The notes: a model not told the origin generated them from the sequence alone. 15,726 bases of DNA from Desulfobacterales bacterium (GCA_030629475.1 DAOVOU010000010.1:1-15726), one strand, 5' to 3'. Positions 5,569 to 12,909 are shown, counted from the first letter of the stretch. A program made the numbers and translations.

Positions 5569-6140
5569 CACAAGGACAGAAAACCACGCTCATCGTCATA
5601 GGGATTGTTCTGCTGGTTATCTTGATCCCTTTTGGGTATCTGAAGGGGACCTACAACAGCCTCGTCACTATGGACGAGGGCGTAAAGGGGGCCTGGGCAC
5701 AGGTGGAAAATCAACTCCAGCGCCGCTACGACCTGATCCCCAATTACGTGGAAACCGTAAAGGGATATGCCAAGCACGAAAAGGAGGTTTTACTGAAGGT
5801 GACCGAGGCACGTTCGAAGGTGGCCGGGGCCGGCGCCATCAGCCAGAAGATTGCAGCCAATAACGAACTCTCTTCGGCCCTGGCCCGACTGTTAGTGGTA
5901 GTGGAGCGGTATCCTGATCTGAAGGCCAATGCCAATTTTATCCGTCTTCAGGACGAACTGGCAGGGACAGAAAACAGGATTTCAGTGGAACGGCGGCGTT
6001 TCAACGAGGCGGTAAAGGCTTACAATACAAAGATTCGTAGTTTTCCGACCAGCTTGATAGCAGGGATGTTCGGATTTGAAAAAGCCACTTTCTTTGAAGT
6101 ACCAAAGGAAAAACAAGAGGTCCCGAAAGTGAAATTCTAA
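5565..6140 (+). CDS. lemA: LemA family membrane protein
   Basis: A 191-residue protein with one N-terminal membrane helix (about 8-26) and a helical LemA domain. Family phrases are NSLVTMDEGVKGAWAQVENQ, the strongly conserved QRRYDLIPNYVETVKGYAKH (about 52-71), and ENRISVERRRFNEAVKAYN (about 142-160). LemA proteins have a short outer N-terminus, one transmembrane helix and a long helical domain; their role is not well defined. The start overlaps the nucleotidyltransferase stop by 4 bp, and the LemA stop directly abuts the next start codon. Genome neighbourhoods pairing LemA with TPM-domain proteins are common, and the TPM gene lies about 1 kb upstream here. Confidence 0.95.
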   Translation: MTQGQKTTLIVIGIVLLVILIPFGYLKGTYNSLVTMDEGVKGAWAQVENQLQRRYDLIPNYVETVKGYAKHEKEVLLKVTEARSKVAGAGAISQKIAANNELSSALARLLVVVERYPDLKANANFIRLQDELAGTENRISVERRRFNEAVKAYNTKIRSFPTSLIAGMFGFEKATFFEVPKEKQEVPKVKF

Positions 6141-9100
6141 ATGCAATTCATTGCTGATCTTCATATCCATTCGTACCTTTCACGGGCAACGGCGAAAAAC
6201 CTTAATCTGGAGCACCAGAACCTCTGGGCCCAGCTAAAAGGAATTACCGTTGTTGGCACCGGAGATTTTACCCACCCCCAGTGGTTTTCAGAGTTGTCCC
6301 AGAAGCTTCAACCGGCAGAAAACGGCCTCTTTGAATTAAAGCCGGAGTTTGCAGCCCAAACAGCCCACATGGTTCCACCCAGTTGCACAGGGCCTGTACG
6401 TTTCATGCTCAGTGTCGAGATCAGTAGCATCTATAAGAAGGATGGAAAGATCCGCAAGGTTCACAATGTGGTTTTTATGCCCGAGTTTGAGCTGGCAGAA
6501 AAATTCAACCAAAGACTTGGCCGGATTGGCAATATCAGCTCGGACGGGAGGCCGATCCTCGGGCTCGATTCCAGGTCACTCCTCGAAATCGTGCTTGACA
6601 TCTCGGAAGATGCCTTCCTGGTCCCGGCCCATATCTGGACTCCCTGGTTTTCGGTACTTGGTTCCAGGTCCGGTTTTGACTCACTTGAGGAATGCTTTGA
6701 CGACCTGACGACCTACATCTTTGCTGTGGAAACCGGTCTTTCCTCAGACCCTGCCATGAACTGGCGGGTCTCATTCCTCGATGGGCTCACTCTGGTCTCC
6801 AATTCCGATGCCCATTCTCCGGCCAATTTGGGAAGGGAAGCAAACCTTTTTGACACAGACCTTTCCTACTTTGCAATTAGAGACGCACTGAAATCCGGTG
6901 ATCCAAAGCGTTTTCTGGGGACCCTTGAGTACTTTGCCGAGGAGGGAAAGTATCATTTTGACGGCCACCGGAAATGCGGGGCGAGACTCTCCCCAGTTGA
7001 AACCATGAAGAATAAAGGGCTTTGCCCTGTTTGCGGCAGACCGGTCACCATTGGGGTCATGTACCGAGTAGAAGAACTGGCTGACCGCAAAACCGGGGCA
7101 AAACCGGAAGGGACACACCCGTACACAAGCCTTCTTCCCTTGACAGACATATTATCGGAGGTTCTTCAGGTAGGACCAAAGAGCAAGAAGGTAGCCGGCG
7201 CCTACCGGACACTTCTTGAAAGGCACGGCTCGGAATTTGAGATCCTCAGAAAGACGTCCCTGGATGCCCTTGAGCGACACGGACCACCCCTGCTCGCCGA
7301 AGCGATCAGCAGAATGCGAAACAACCAGGTCCGTATCGCCCCGGGATACGACGGCGAGTTTGGCACGATCTCGCTTTTCGACAACCAGGAACGTACCCAA
7401 CTCCTCGGGCAAAATAGCCTCTTTACGGTTTTGCCCTCCCGCCGTTCGCTTTCAACCAAAAGGGATTTCATTCCGCATTTCTCTCCTCCCAAGCCCTCCC
7501 CTCCCATAGGAAAAGTAGAGGAAGCAGTGATATCACCTGTCCCGCAGGTCGTTGAGCAAGTGGACCTTCTGCAGAATCTGAACGAAGCCCAGCAAGAGGC
7601 AGTGCAACACAAAGGTGGTCCCCTTTTGATTGTGGCAGGGCCTGGAACCGGAAAGACGCGCACTCTGACCTACCGCATCGCCTATTTGCTCCTGAAGGGG
7701 ACTGCCCGGCCTGAGCAGGTGCTTGCCGTCACCTTCACAAACAAGGCCGCCCAGGAGATGGCCGAGCGGTTAAGGAGGCTTGTTGACGACTCAAATGCGT
7801 GGAAGATGCTTACCATTAAGACCTTTCACGCCTTGTGTCTTGATATCATAACCCGTGAGGCAGATGCGCTCGGAATAAGTGGTCCCGTGTCCATACTAAA
7901 TGAAGCGGATCGCAGGCACATGGTCAAGCTCGCCATCCAGGAGGCGGAAAGTGCTTCTTTTCCTTCGGAGTCCGATCCGGATCATATTCTGGGCCTAACT
8001 TCCTTGGCCAAACAGCGCATGCTTTCACCAGAGGATGACCTGGCGGGTAGACTTGATACGCCTTTACCGGACCAGTTTTCAAACATATACGCGTCATATC
8101 AAGAACTCCTTTCCAAGAACCATCTCCTTGATTTTGACGACCTTGTTTTTAGGACAGTCAGGCTCTTTGAAGGCAATGAGGCCATCAGTAGAAAATATCA
8201 GAGCAGGTTTTCTTTCATATCTGTGGACGAATATCAGGACATCAATTATGCCCAGTATCGTCTTATCCGCCTCCTCGCACCAGGGGGCCATGACATCTGT
8301 GTCATCGGTGACCCGGATCAGGCGATATACGGATTCAGGGGGGCGGACGTTCAATATTTTCACAGGTTTTGCGAGGATTATCCGGCCGCGAAAAGGATTC
8401 TGCTCAAGCAGAACTATCGCTCCACGGAAACAATTCTACGGGCCTCCGGACAGCTCATCGGTGTGGATGATACCAGGCGCGCACAAAAAGGTATCTGGTC
8501 GGGCATCCATGGTGCTAAAACCCTGACTGTCAATGAACTTCCCACGGAAAGGGCAGAGGCCGAATACATAGTCAAAACCATTGAGCAGGAGGTTGGCGGC
8601 ATCAGCCACTTTTCCGTAGATAGTGGGCGGATTGACCGGTTTCAAGAGAAAAAGGAACGGGGTTTTTCGGATTTTGCTGTGCTTTACCGGCTCAAGGAAC
8701 AGGGAAAGGCCCTTGAGGAGGCCTTTGCACGATCTGGCATTCCGTTTCAGATGGTTGGAAATGAAAAGCTTCAAAACCGGAAGGGAATCATGGAGCTTAT
8801 TTCCTACTTGAAGGCGGGGTGGTCCCTTGCGTGCGATTTTGATGTGGAAAGGATACTCAATTTTCCTTCAAGGGGAATCGGCCACGCTACTGTTCATGCA
8901 TTAAAGCAATGGTCTGAGATAAGAGGGGGTTCTCTTATGACCGCTCTCGAACGCTCAGACGAGATCTCCGGACTCAAACCAGGCCCGAGAAGCAAACTCA
9001 GGATATTTTCAAAGCATTTGAATCAACTCAACGAGATTCTCAATGGCATGAGCGTGTATGAGCAAATTCACCATATTCTGAATCAATTCAGCATCATGGA

Positions 9101-9584
9101 TGCCATGTCCGGTAACAAGGCCTTTGAACAGGACCTGACGGCCTTTTTGGATTTGGCCAGATCCTTTGAGGGCCGGGGCGTGGATTTTCTGGCTCACCTC
9201 GCCCTTGAGAAGGCCCAGGACCGCTACGACCCTGCTGCAGAAAAGGTCTCCCTGATGACGATGCATGCCGCCAAAGGGCTGGAGTTTCCCGTGGTCTTCA
9301 TCGCTGGTTGTGAAGACGGCCTCATTCCTTACCAGAGAAAAAAAGGTGAACAGGGAGATCTCCTCGAAGAGAGAAGGTTATTCTATGTGGCTCTGACCCG
9401 GGCGCAGGAAAAGATCTATCTGACCCACGCCAAAAGGAGGCTATGGTTTGGGAAGAGAACCTTGCAGCATATCTCTTCTTTTCTTGAGGCCGTTCAAGAA
9501 GATCTAAAAGAACACAAGAAACCTTTTTCAGCAAGACCAGCGCGCAAGAAAGAGGATTCACAACTGAGCCTTTTTGAGTTATAA
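6141..9584 (+). CDS. EndoQ-like PHP nuclease fused to UvrD/PcrA helicase
   Basis: A 1147-residue, two-part DNA repair protein. Residues 1-410 resemble endonuclease Q (TIGR00375 PHP family): metal ligands DLHIH (6-10), GTGDFTH, VEIS, VHNVVFMP, PAHIWTP and SNSDAHSP, and a zinc site with H276, C279, C295 and C298 followed by GVMYRVEELADR. EndoQ nicks DNA 5' of deaminated bases and abasic sites. After a Pro-rich linker (about 430-475) comes a complete SF1A helicase: Q motif LNEAQQEAV, Walker A GPGTGKT (500-506), VTFTNKAAQEM, DEYQD (696-700), GDPDQAIYGFRGAD, QNYRSTETIL, MTMHAAKGLEFPVVFIAG and RRLFYVALTRAQEK. The C-terminus QLSLFEL looks like a beta-clamp-binding peptide. The start codon directly follows the LemA stop and lacks its own strong ribosome-binding site, so translation is probably coupled. 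Confidence 0.93.
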   Translation: MQFIADLHIHSYLSRATAKNLNLEHQNLWAQLKGITVVGTGDFTHPQWFSELSQKLQPAENGLFELKPEFAAQTAHMVPPSCTGPVRFMLSVEISSIYKKDGKIRKVHNVVFMPEFELAEKFNQRLGRIGNISSDGRPILGLDSRSLLEIVLDISEDAFLVPAHIWTPWFSVLGSRSGFDSLEECFDDLTTYIFAVETGLSSDPAMNWRVSFLDGLTLVSNSDAHSPANLGREANLFDTDLSYFAIRDALKSGDPKRFLGTLEYFAEEGKYHFDGHRKCGARLSPVETMKNKGLCPVCGRPVTIGVMYRVEELADRKTGAKPEGTHPYTSLLPLTDILSEVLQVGPKSKKVAGAYRTLLERHGSEFEILRKTSLDALERHGPPLLAEAISRMRNNQVRIAPGYDGEFGTISLFDNQERTQLLGQNSLFTVLPSRRSLSTKRDFIPHFSPPKPSPPIGKVEEAVISPVPQVVEQVDLLQNLNEAQQEAVQHKGGPLLIVAGPGTGKTRTLTYRIAYLLLKGTARPEQVLAVTFTNKAAQEMAERLRRLVDDSNAWKMLTIKTFHALCLDIITREADALGISGPVSILNEADRRHMVKLAIQEAESASFPSESDPDHILGLTSLAKQRMLSPEDDLAGRLDTPLPDQFSNIYASYQELLSKNHLLDFDDLVFRTVRLFEGNEAISRKYQSRFSFISVDEYQDINYAQYRLIRLLAPGGHDICVIGDPDQAIYGFRGADVQYFHRFCEDYPAAKRILLKQNYRSTETILRASGQLIGVDDTRRAQKGIWSGIHGAKTLTVNELPTERAEAEYIVKTIEQEVGGISHFSVDSGRIDRFQEKKERGFSDFAVLYRLKEQGKALEEAFARSGIPFQMVGNEKLQNRKGIMELISYLKAGWSLACDFDVERILNFPSRGIGHATVHALKQWSEIRGGSLMTALERSDEISGLKPGPRSKLRIFSKHLNQLNEILNGMSVYEQIHHILNQFSIMDAMSGNKAFEQDLTAFLDLARSFEGRGVDFLAHLALEKAQDRYDPAAEKVSLMTMHAAKGLEFPVVFIAGCEDGLIPYQRKKGEQGDLLEERRLFYVALTRAQEKIYLTHAKRRLWFGKRTLQHISSFLEAVQEDLKEHKKPFSARPARKKEDSQLSLFEL

Positions 9585-9670
9585 AATCACTTCGCCCTGC
9601 CCGCCATTGCCAGGCACGCTAGCGTGTAAGCTGCATGCCGTACGGGGCGTTGGCAGGCGGGGATTTTATA
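9580..9670 (+). terminator. Possible terminator hairpin after the EndoQ-UvrD gene
   Basis: The inverted pair TATAAAATC (9580-9588) and GATTTTATA (9662-9670) encloses copy B2, whose own ends also pair, giving a long nested stem with a T-rich 3' side that begins at the stop codon. The position fits transcription termination, but the interrupted stem and large loop make it an unusual terminator. Confidence 0.3.
9596..9661 (+). repeat. Family B palindromic-end repeat, copy B2
   Basis: Left end CCTGCCCGCCATTGCCA and right end GGCGTTGGCAGGCGGG are identical to copy B1. The total length is the same 66 bp, but the 33-nt core is unrelated. It begins 12 bp after the EndoQ-UvrD stop codon. Confidence 0.85.
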
Positions 9671-9750
9671 CAACGCGGCTACGCCGCTCAACAAAAGGAA
9701 ATTCCTATCGAGTTATGAAATAGCGTTGCGGGTTAAACCACCGAGTTGCA

Positions 9751-9785
9751 AGTAAGCAGTAAGCAGTAGGCAGTAGGCAGTGACT
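9751..9785 (+). repeat. Heptamer tandem array (AGTAAGC/AGTAGGC)
   Basis: Five consecutive 7-nt units: AGTAAGC, AGTAAGC, AGTAGGC, AGTAGGC, AGTGACT. It is one of four intergenic arrays in this window with a 7-nt period but different unit sequences. Confidence 0.85.
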
Positions 9786-9866
9786 ATTGATCAGTAACTT
9801 TGGATTTCGGCAATGCTCTCAAGCCGACAGGCGCAATGCGGAATTGGGATTTTCAACTTTAGCTCA

Positions 9867-9930
9867 CCCTGGCCCAGACCTGGTTTATAGTCATAATAGG
9901 CTGATCCGAGCACGTAGCGCCAGGGCGGGC
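9867..9930 (-). repeat. Family A palindromic-end repeat, copy A5
   Basis: On the minus strand: left end GCCCGCCCTGGCGCTAC (one change from the consensus GCGAC), 33-nt core, right end GGTCTGGGCCAGGG, 64 bp in total. It is flanked by the direct repeat ACTTTAGCTCAC, on the right side at a distance of 17 bp. Confidence 0.85.
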
Positions 9931-9964
9931 TTTAGGCACTTTAGTACACTTTAGCTCACTCTCA

Positions 9965-10378
9965 GTGACCAATGACCATGCTATGCAGGAAAAACTAATT
10001 GACAAGATAAAGCTTAAAAACGACCTGACCCTGGAATTTTATGACCGCTCAAGACCGGTGGCCGCAGATCGGTGGCTGGTCTCTTTTATTGCCCGTATCG
10101 ACGTCGAGGTGAAGCCAGAATACTTTCAAGGCGAAGGCACACCAGACATCTCCTTTCATGACATACGGACGGCAGTGGGCGACAAGGTCACCTACCGCCA
10201 CGAAAAGACGCGCAACTTCATTGCCGAAACTGAAAAGGACCAAGTCTTCAATGGGCTAAAGGAGCGCTTCCTGGCGGCAAGCCTTGCCTATCTTTCGAAC
10301 CCTGACTTCCCTCGTAAACTGATCCTGATGCAATATCAAAAGGCCCGGGGGCAAATAATAAACTGGAAGCCCCAATAG
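9965..10378 (+). CDS. Unrecognised small cytoplasmic protein
   Basis: I do not recognise this family. The frame is 137 codons from GTG 9965, or 131 from ATG 9983; the ATG start (MQEKLIDKIKLKNDLTLEF) looks more natural, though neither has a clear ribosome-binding site. The protein is hydrophilic with no signal or membrane segment. It reads as an N-terminal alpha/beta part (NDLTLEFYDRSRPVAADRW, then LVSFIARIDVEV), a charged middle and a C-terminal helical part ending NWKPQ. Codon use matches the neighbours, and the ordered strand-like and amphipathic segments argue that it is real. It stands alone, convergent with mtaB across a hairpin at 10419-10451. Confidence 0.7.
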   Translation: MTNDHAMQEKLIDKIKLKNDLTLEFYDRSRPVAADRWLVSFIARIDVEVKPEYFQGEGTPDISFHDIRTAVGDKVTYRHEKTRNFIAETEKDQVFNGLKERFLAASLAYLSNPDFPRKLILMQYQKARGQIINWKPQ

Positions 10379-10418
10379 CTCCGCCTCCTTTCTCCTTCTG
10401 GCCCTTTGCCAACTGCCT

Positions 10419-10451
10419 GCCCCGTTAAATGCGAAGCTATTTATCTGGGGC
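10419..10451. terminator. Palindrome between convergent genes, possible bidirectional terminator
   Basis: GCCCC (10419-10423) pairs with GGGGC (10447-10451), and AAAT pairs with ATTT further in, around an 8-nt GCGAAGCT loop. It sits between the ends of the plus-strand unknown gene and minus-strand mtaB. There is no strong T-run on either side, so it may be only a repeat. A 9-nt duplication, CTCTGCGGT twice, follows at 10455-10472. Confidence 0.35.
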
Positions 10452-10487
10452 GAACTCTGCGGTCTCTGCGGTGAACAGTTACGAAAT

Positions 10488-11801
10488 CTATTGGTCGGAC
10501 AGACTCTCACCAAAGACTCTACAATGCTCGATTCTGGTAAGCCTGGTTTGAATCACTCGGTGCATCAATTCATCATCCCCTTCCACAAGCACAGGGATAT
10601 AGTTCTTGGTTAAGCCCTTCAGATATCCTGTGGCCCTGTCCCGCTGTCCTTCAATTAAGACTTCAAATGTTGAACCAATGAACTTTTCGTAAAACTTTCT
10701 GCGCTTGGCCTCTCCGATGGAGCGCACATGTTGGCACCTCTTTTTGATTGCTTCCGGCAGCACCGGATCTCGAAAGGCCGCAGCAGCGGTTTGCCTCTGC
10801 ATGGAAAAGGGGAAGACATGAAGATAGGCAATTGGGAGTCGCTCAATCAGGCGACACGTGTTTTCAAAGGCCCTTTCAGTCTCTCCCGGAAATCCTACTA
10901 GTACATCAACACCTATGGACACATCAGGCATCAGATTGATGATGTGGTGAACCAGGTCTCTATAAAATTGTGAGGTATAGGGCCGATTCATGGACCTGAG
11001 CACCTTGTCGTCTCCGCTTTGCAGCGGTATATGGAGATGTGGACAAATACGCCTGGAGCTTGCCAGTTGCCCAATGAGCTCTTCTGACAATTCGGTAGGT
11101 TCGATGGAACTCAGGCGCAATCGTTTCACCCCTTGGTCGGTGTCGATCAACTGCATTAGCCTGCTAAACGAGGTGGCTGGAGTGAGATCTTGACCGTACC
11201 GGCCGATATTGATTCCGCAAAGGACGGCCTCTGCGTATCCGCGCTCTTTCAGGCTCCTTGTTCTTTCCATAACAATTTTTGGTGTCAGGGACCGGCTCCG
11301 GCCGCGTGCATAGGGAATAATGCAGTAGGCACAAAAGGCGTCGCAGCCGTCCTGGATTTTTAGAAAGGGACGCGTTCGATTCCCAAACCTGGTGACAGGG
11401 AGGTCCTGAAACGGGCGGGGAGCTGAGAGATCTTCAATAAGGGTCATAGCAGGCCCATGGTCCTTTTGACGGCTGATCAGTTGTGGGATCTGGTCTTTGA
11501 AGGCGTTCCCTACGACACAATGCACGCCCGGCATGGAACTGAAAATCTCAGGCGCTATTTGAGCATAGCAGCCTGTGACCATCACAAAGGCTCCTGGATG
11601 GTTGCGGATGACTTTTCTTGTGGCTTGCCTGGATTGCATGGCTGCCTTTCCAGTGACCGTGCAGGTGTTGATAATACAAAGATCTGCCATAGCCCCTTTG
11701 TCTGTCAGGCGCCACCCCCGGTTTTGCAGTTGCTCGGAAATCGCTTCTGATTCATAGCGGTTTACCTTGCATCCCAGGGTGGTGATGGTGAAAGATTTCA
11801 T
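10488..11801 (-). CDS. mtaB: tRNA (t6A37) methylthiotransferase MtaB
   Basis: A 437-residue radical-SAM enzyme that adds a methylthio group to N6-threonylcarbamoyl-adenosine 37 of ANN-decoding tRNAs. The N-terminal UPF0004 domain carries three cluster cysteines: C11 (LGCKVN), C47 (INTCTV) and C78 (TGCYAQ). The radical-SAM domain has CDAFCAYC followed by IIPYARGRSRS, and later VDVLVGFPGET. The C-terminal TRAM-like domain (about residues 375-435) includes FEVLIEG and GYLKGLTKNYIPV. The start at ATG 11801 was preferred to an in-frame codon 30 bp further upstream: it begins exactly at the conserved family opening and overlaps the preceding gene's stop by 4 bp (ATGA), implying coupling. TLGCKVN and the TRAM type indicate MtaB rather than MiaB or RimO. 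Confidence 0.95.
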   Translation of the reverse strand: MKSFTITTLGCKVNRYESEAISEQLQNRGWRLTDKGAMADLCIINTCTVTGKAAMQSRQATRKVIRNHPGAFVMVTGCYAQIAPEIFSSMPGVHCVVGNAFKDQIPQLISRQKDHGPAMTLIEDLSAPRPFQDLPVTRFGNRTRPFLKIQDGCDAFCAYCIIPYARGRSRSLTPKIVMERTRSLKERGYAEAVLCGINIGRYGQDLTPATSFSRLMQLIDTDQGVKRLRLSSIEPTELSEELIGQLASSRRICPHLHIPLQSGDDKVLRSMNRPYTSQFYRDLVHHIINLMPDVSIGVDVLVGFPGETERAFENTCRLIERLPIAYLHVFPFSMQRQTAAAAFRDPVLPEAIKKRCQHVRSIGEAKRRKFYEKFIGSTFEVLIEGQRDRATGYLKGLTKNYIPVLVEGDDELMHRVIQTRLTRIEHCRVFGESLSDQ

Positions 11802-12256
11802 CTCATAAACACCGTGAACCGTTGATAGCACGTTACTGCTCTATATTTGCCTAACGTTTGAGTTTCAGATAGGCGCCGAGCTATGCTGTAAGGTATGTCT
11901 TCTAACAACTGCCATACGGTGAAACAGATGAAGGGTGCCGCTAAGCTATAACCCATAAACCCTTTTTCTTTGTAGGCAAATACTGCAAAGACGATCCCAC
12001 ATGCCGCGATTGTAAGGAAACAAGAGGCAAAATAAAGCTTTCTAAGACGGGCCTTTGACTTACTATAGACTTTTACTTCAAAGGAACTATGGCATATCGG
12101 GCAGGTGAGATTTATTTTGTTGTATCCTTCCTTAGGAACAGTAAACGTTTCTCGCCATGTTTTATATTGAGTCGATGTAATCTTACCTCGACCTCGGCTT
12201 TCATAAATCACTTTTTCAATCTCACATCCCAATCTTATTGAAACAGTACTCGGCAT
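11798..12256 (-). CDS. Two-helix membrane protein with CPxC motif, unknown
   Basis: A 152-residue protein from ATG 12254-12256, which has GGAG four nt upstream (minus-strand GGCGGAGAATA). A GTG start at 12286, overlapping the previous gene by 4 bp, is an alternative that adds ten mostly basic residues. The N-terminal part (about 1-75) is soluble and contains LTCPICHSSFEV, half of a zinc-ribbon-like motif, plus an early cysteine in RLGCEIE. Two membrane helices follow (about 83-107 and 114-132), then a charged tail. Its stop overlaps the mtaB start, so it is expressed with mtaB. I do not recognise the family; a small membrane-anchored zinc-ribbon protein is the most that can be said. Confidence 0.7.
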   Translation of the reverse strand: MPSTVSIRLGCEIEKVIYESRGRGKITSTQYKTWRETFTVPKEGYNKINLTCPICHSSFEVKVYSKSKARLRKLYFASCFLTIAACGIVFAVFAYKEKGFMGYSLAAPFICFTVWQLLEDIPYSIARRLSETQTLGKYRAVTCYQRFTVFMR

Positions 12257-12282
12257 TATTCTCCGCCTTCGCTTGGTCTCGT

Positions 12283-12468
12283 TCACCTGCCCGGCCTATT
12301 GGGGACACGCCTTTTGGTAAATCTCTCTCCCTTCAATAACTGCGGAAATAACGACGGCTGTCTGTAATTCAAGTAATCAGGACAATTCACCATTCGCTTG
12401 CAGGTTTCACATATAACCACTGCGACCCGATACTTGGATTTGGTTCGGTTGCATGTGATGTAATCCAT
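12283..12468 (-). CDS. Small cysteine-rich protein, unknown
   Basis: A 61-residue protein. ATG 12466-12468 is preceded by AAGGA 7 nt upstream, a good ribosome-binding site. Cysteines sit at C6 and in CETCKRMVNCPDYLNY, a CxxC-x5-C pattern that suggests metal binding, followed by QPSLFPQLL. The basic C-terminus ends near the start of the next gene (4-bp GTGA overlap if the upstream start of that gene is used). It lies within a tightly spaced minus-strand chain leading into mtaB. The cysteine pattern, spacing and ribosome-binding site support a real gene; its function is unknown. Confidence 0.6.
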   Translation of the reverse strand: MDYITCNRTKSKYRVAVVICETCKRMVNCPDYLNYRQPSLFPQLLKGERFTKRRVPNRPGR

Positions 12469-12471
12469 AGT

Positions 12472-12552
12472 CTATCCTTCTTTTTGTCGCTCTTCCATCA
12501 ATTCATCAAAAACCCGCCTTATAGATTTTTCAAACGCTTTACGATCCTTCAC
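12472..12552 (-). CDS. Possible 26-codon ORF or C-terminal gene remnant
   Basis: From GTG 12552 the frame reads VKDRKAFEKSIRRVFDELME and ends a few residues later at TAG, 3 nt before the next gene's ATG. It is strongly amphipathic-helical and its stop region supplies the AAGGA of the next gene. In the same frame upstream of a TGA at 12559-12561 the sequence continues as a hydrophobic/basic reading (VIVVSRVLRKAELI). It may therefore be the intact end of a broken longer gene rather than an independent peptide. Confidence 0.35.
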   Translation of the reverse strand: MKDRKAFEKSIRRVFDELMEERQKEG

Positions 12553-12909
12553 CTTTTCTCAAATGAGTTCAGCCTTCCGTAGCACTCTTGATACTACAAT
12601 AACCAAAAAGTGACAAAAATACGAGGCTCTTGCCAACTTCTGCCGCACCAAGGTGTTTAGGTTTGGCTGAAACAGGCGGGAGTGTAACTTCCTTGCCTCG
12701 AGGATCGGGACGGTTATCGCTATGAGTTACGGTATATCCGGGACAAAGAGGGACGTGAAAAAAATATCTATTCGTAATCCTTTAGGAAAAGTCCAGCTAT
12801 TTTTTTCCTGGCCATCAGGCAAGACGAAAAACAGCCACGCCCTTGACTCAGCACCTGTTGTTTGCCCTCGCTCTTGAACGGGGAGGGTTTGGCCTCCGGC
12901 CCATAGAGC
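12553..12909. other. Gene-poor stretch between mnmA and the mtaB chain
   Basis: No intact gene. It contains an upstream piece of the possible remnant ending at 12472, a short plus-strand segment resembling an ATPase fragment (12688-12777), and GC-rich hairpin-forming sequence (GGAGG/CCTCC, about 12880-12896) shortly after the mnmA stop codon that lacks a T-run. Confidence 0.5.
12688..12777 (+). pseudogene. Possible remnant of a DUF4143-type AAA ATPase
   Basis: Between two stop codons the plus strand reads LPCLEDRDGYRYELRYIRDK followed by EGRE. This resembles the C-terminal-domain phrase of DUF4143 ATPases (ED-x-EGY-x-x-ELRYLRDK-x-x-REVDF), which normally continues VDF; here the match breaks off after GRE and a stop follows. 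No matching sequence could be followed on either side, so it would be a decayed fragment. The recognition is from memory of the motif and is weak. Confidence 0.3.

Larger units (their letters stand above)
9585..9964. other. Repeat-rich intergenic region
   Basis: No gene seen. In order it holds family B copy B2 inside a TATAAAATC/GATTTTATA inverted pair (9580-9670), a GCGGC-TAC-GCCGC hairpin (about 9675-9687), the AGTAAGC heptamer array (9751-9785), a short GCGGAAT-type remnant (about 9837-9845), family A copy A5 (9867-9930), and a period-10 TTAGnnCACT array (9932-9960). The 12-bp word ACTTTAGCTCAC occurs on both sides of A5 (9856-9867 and 9948-9959). Confidence 0.6.

Noticed and set aside
11802..11831. 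Longer N-terminus for MtaB
   Set aside because: The extra ten residues precede the conserved opening TLGCKVN, and the 4-bp overlap start at 11801 fits better.
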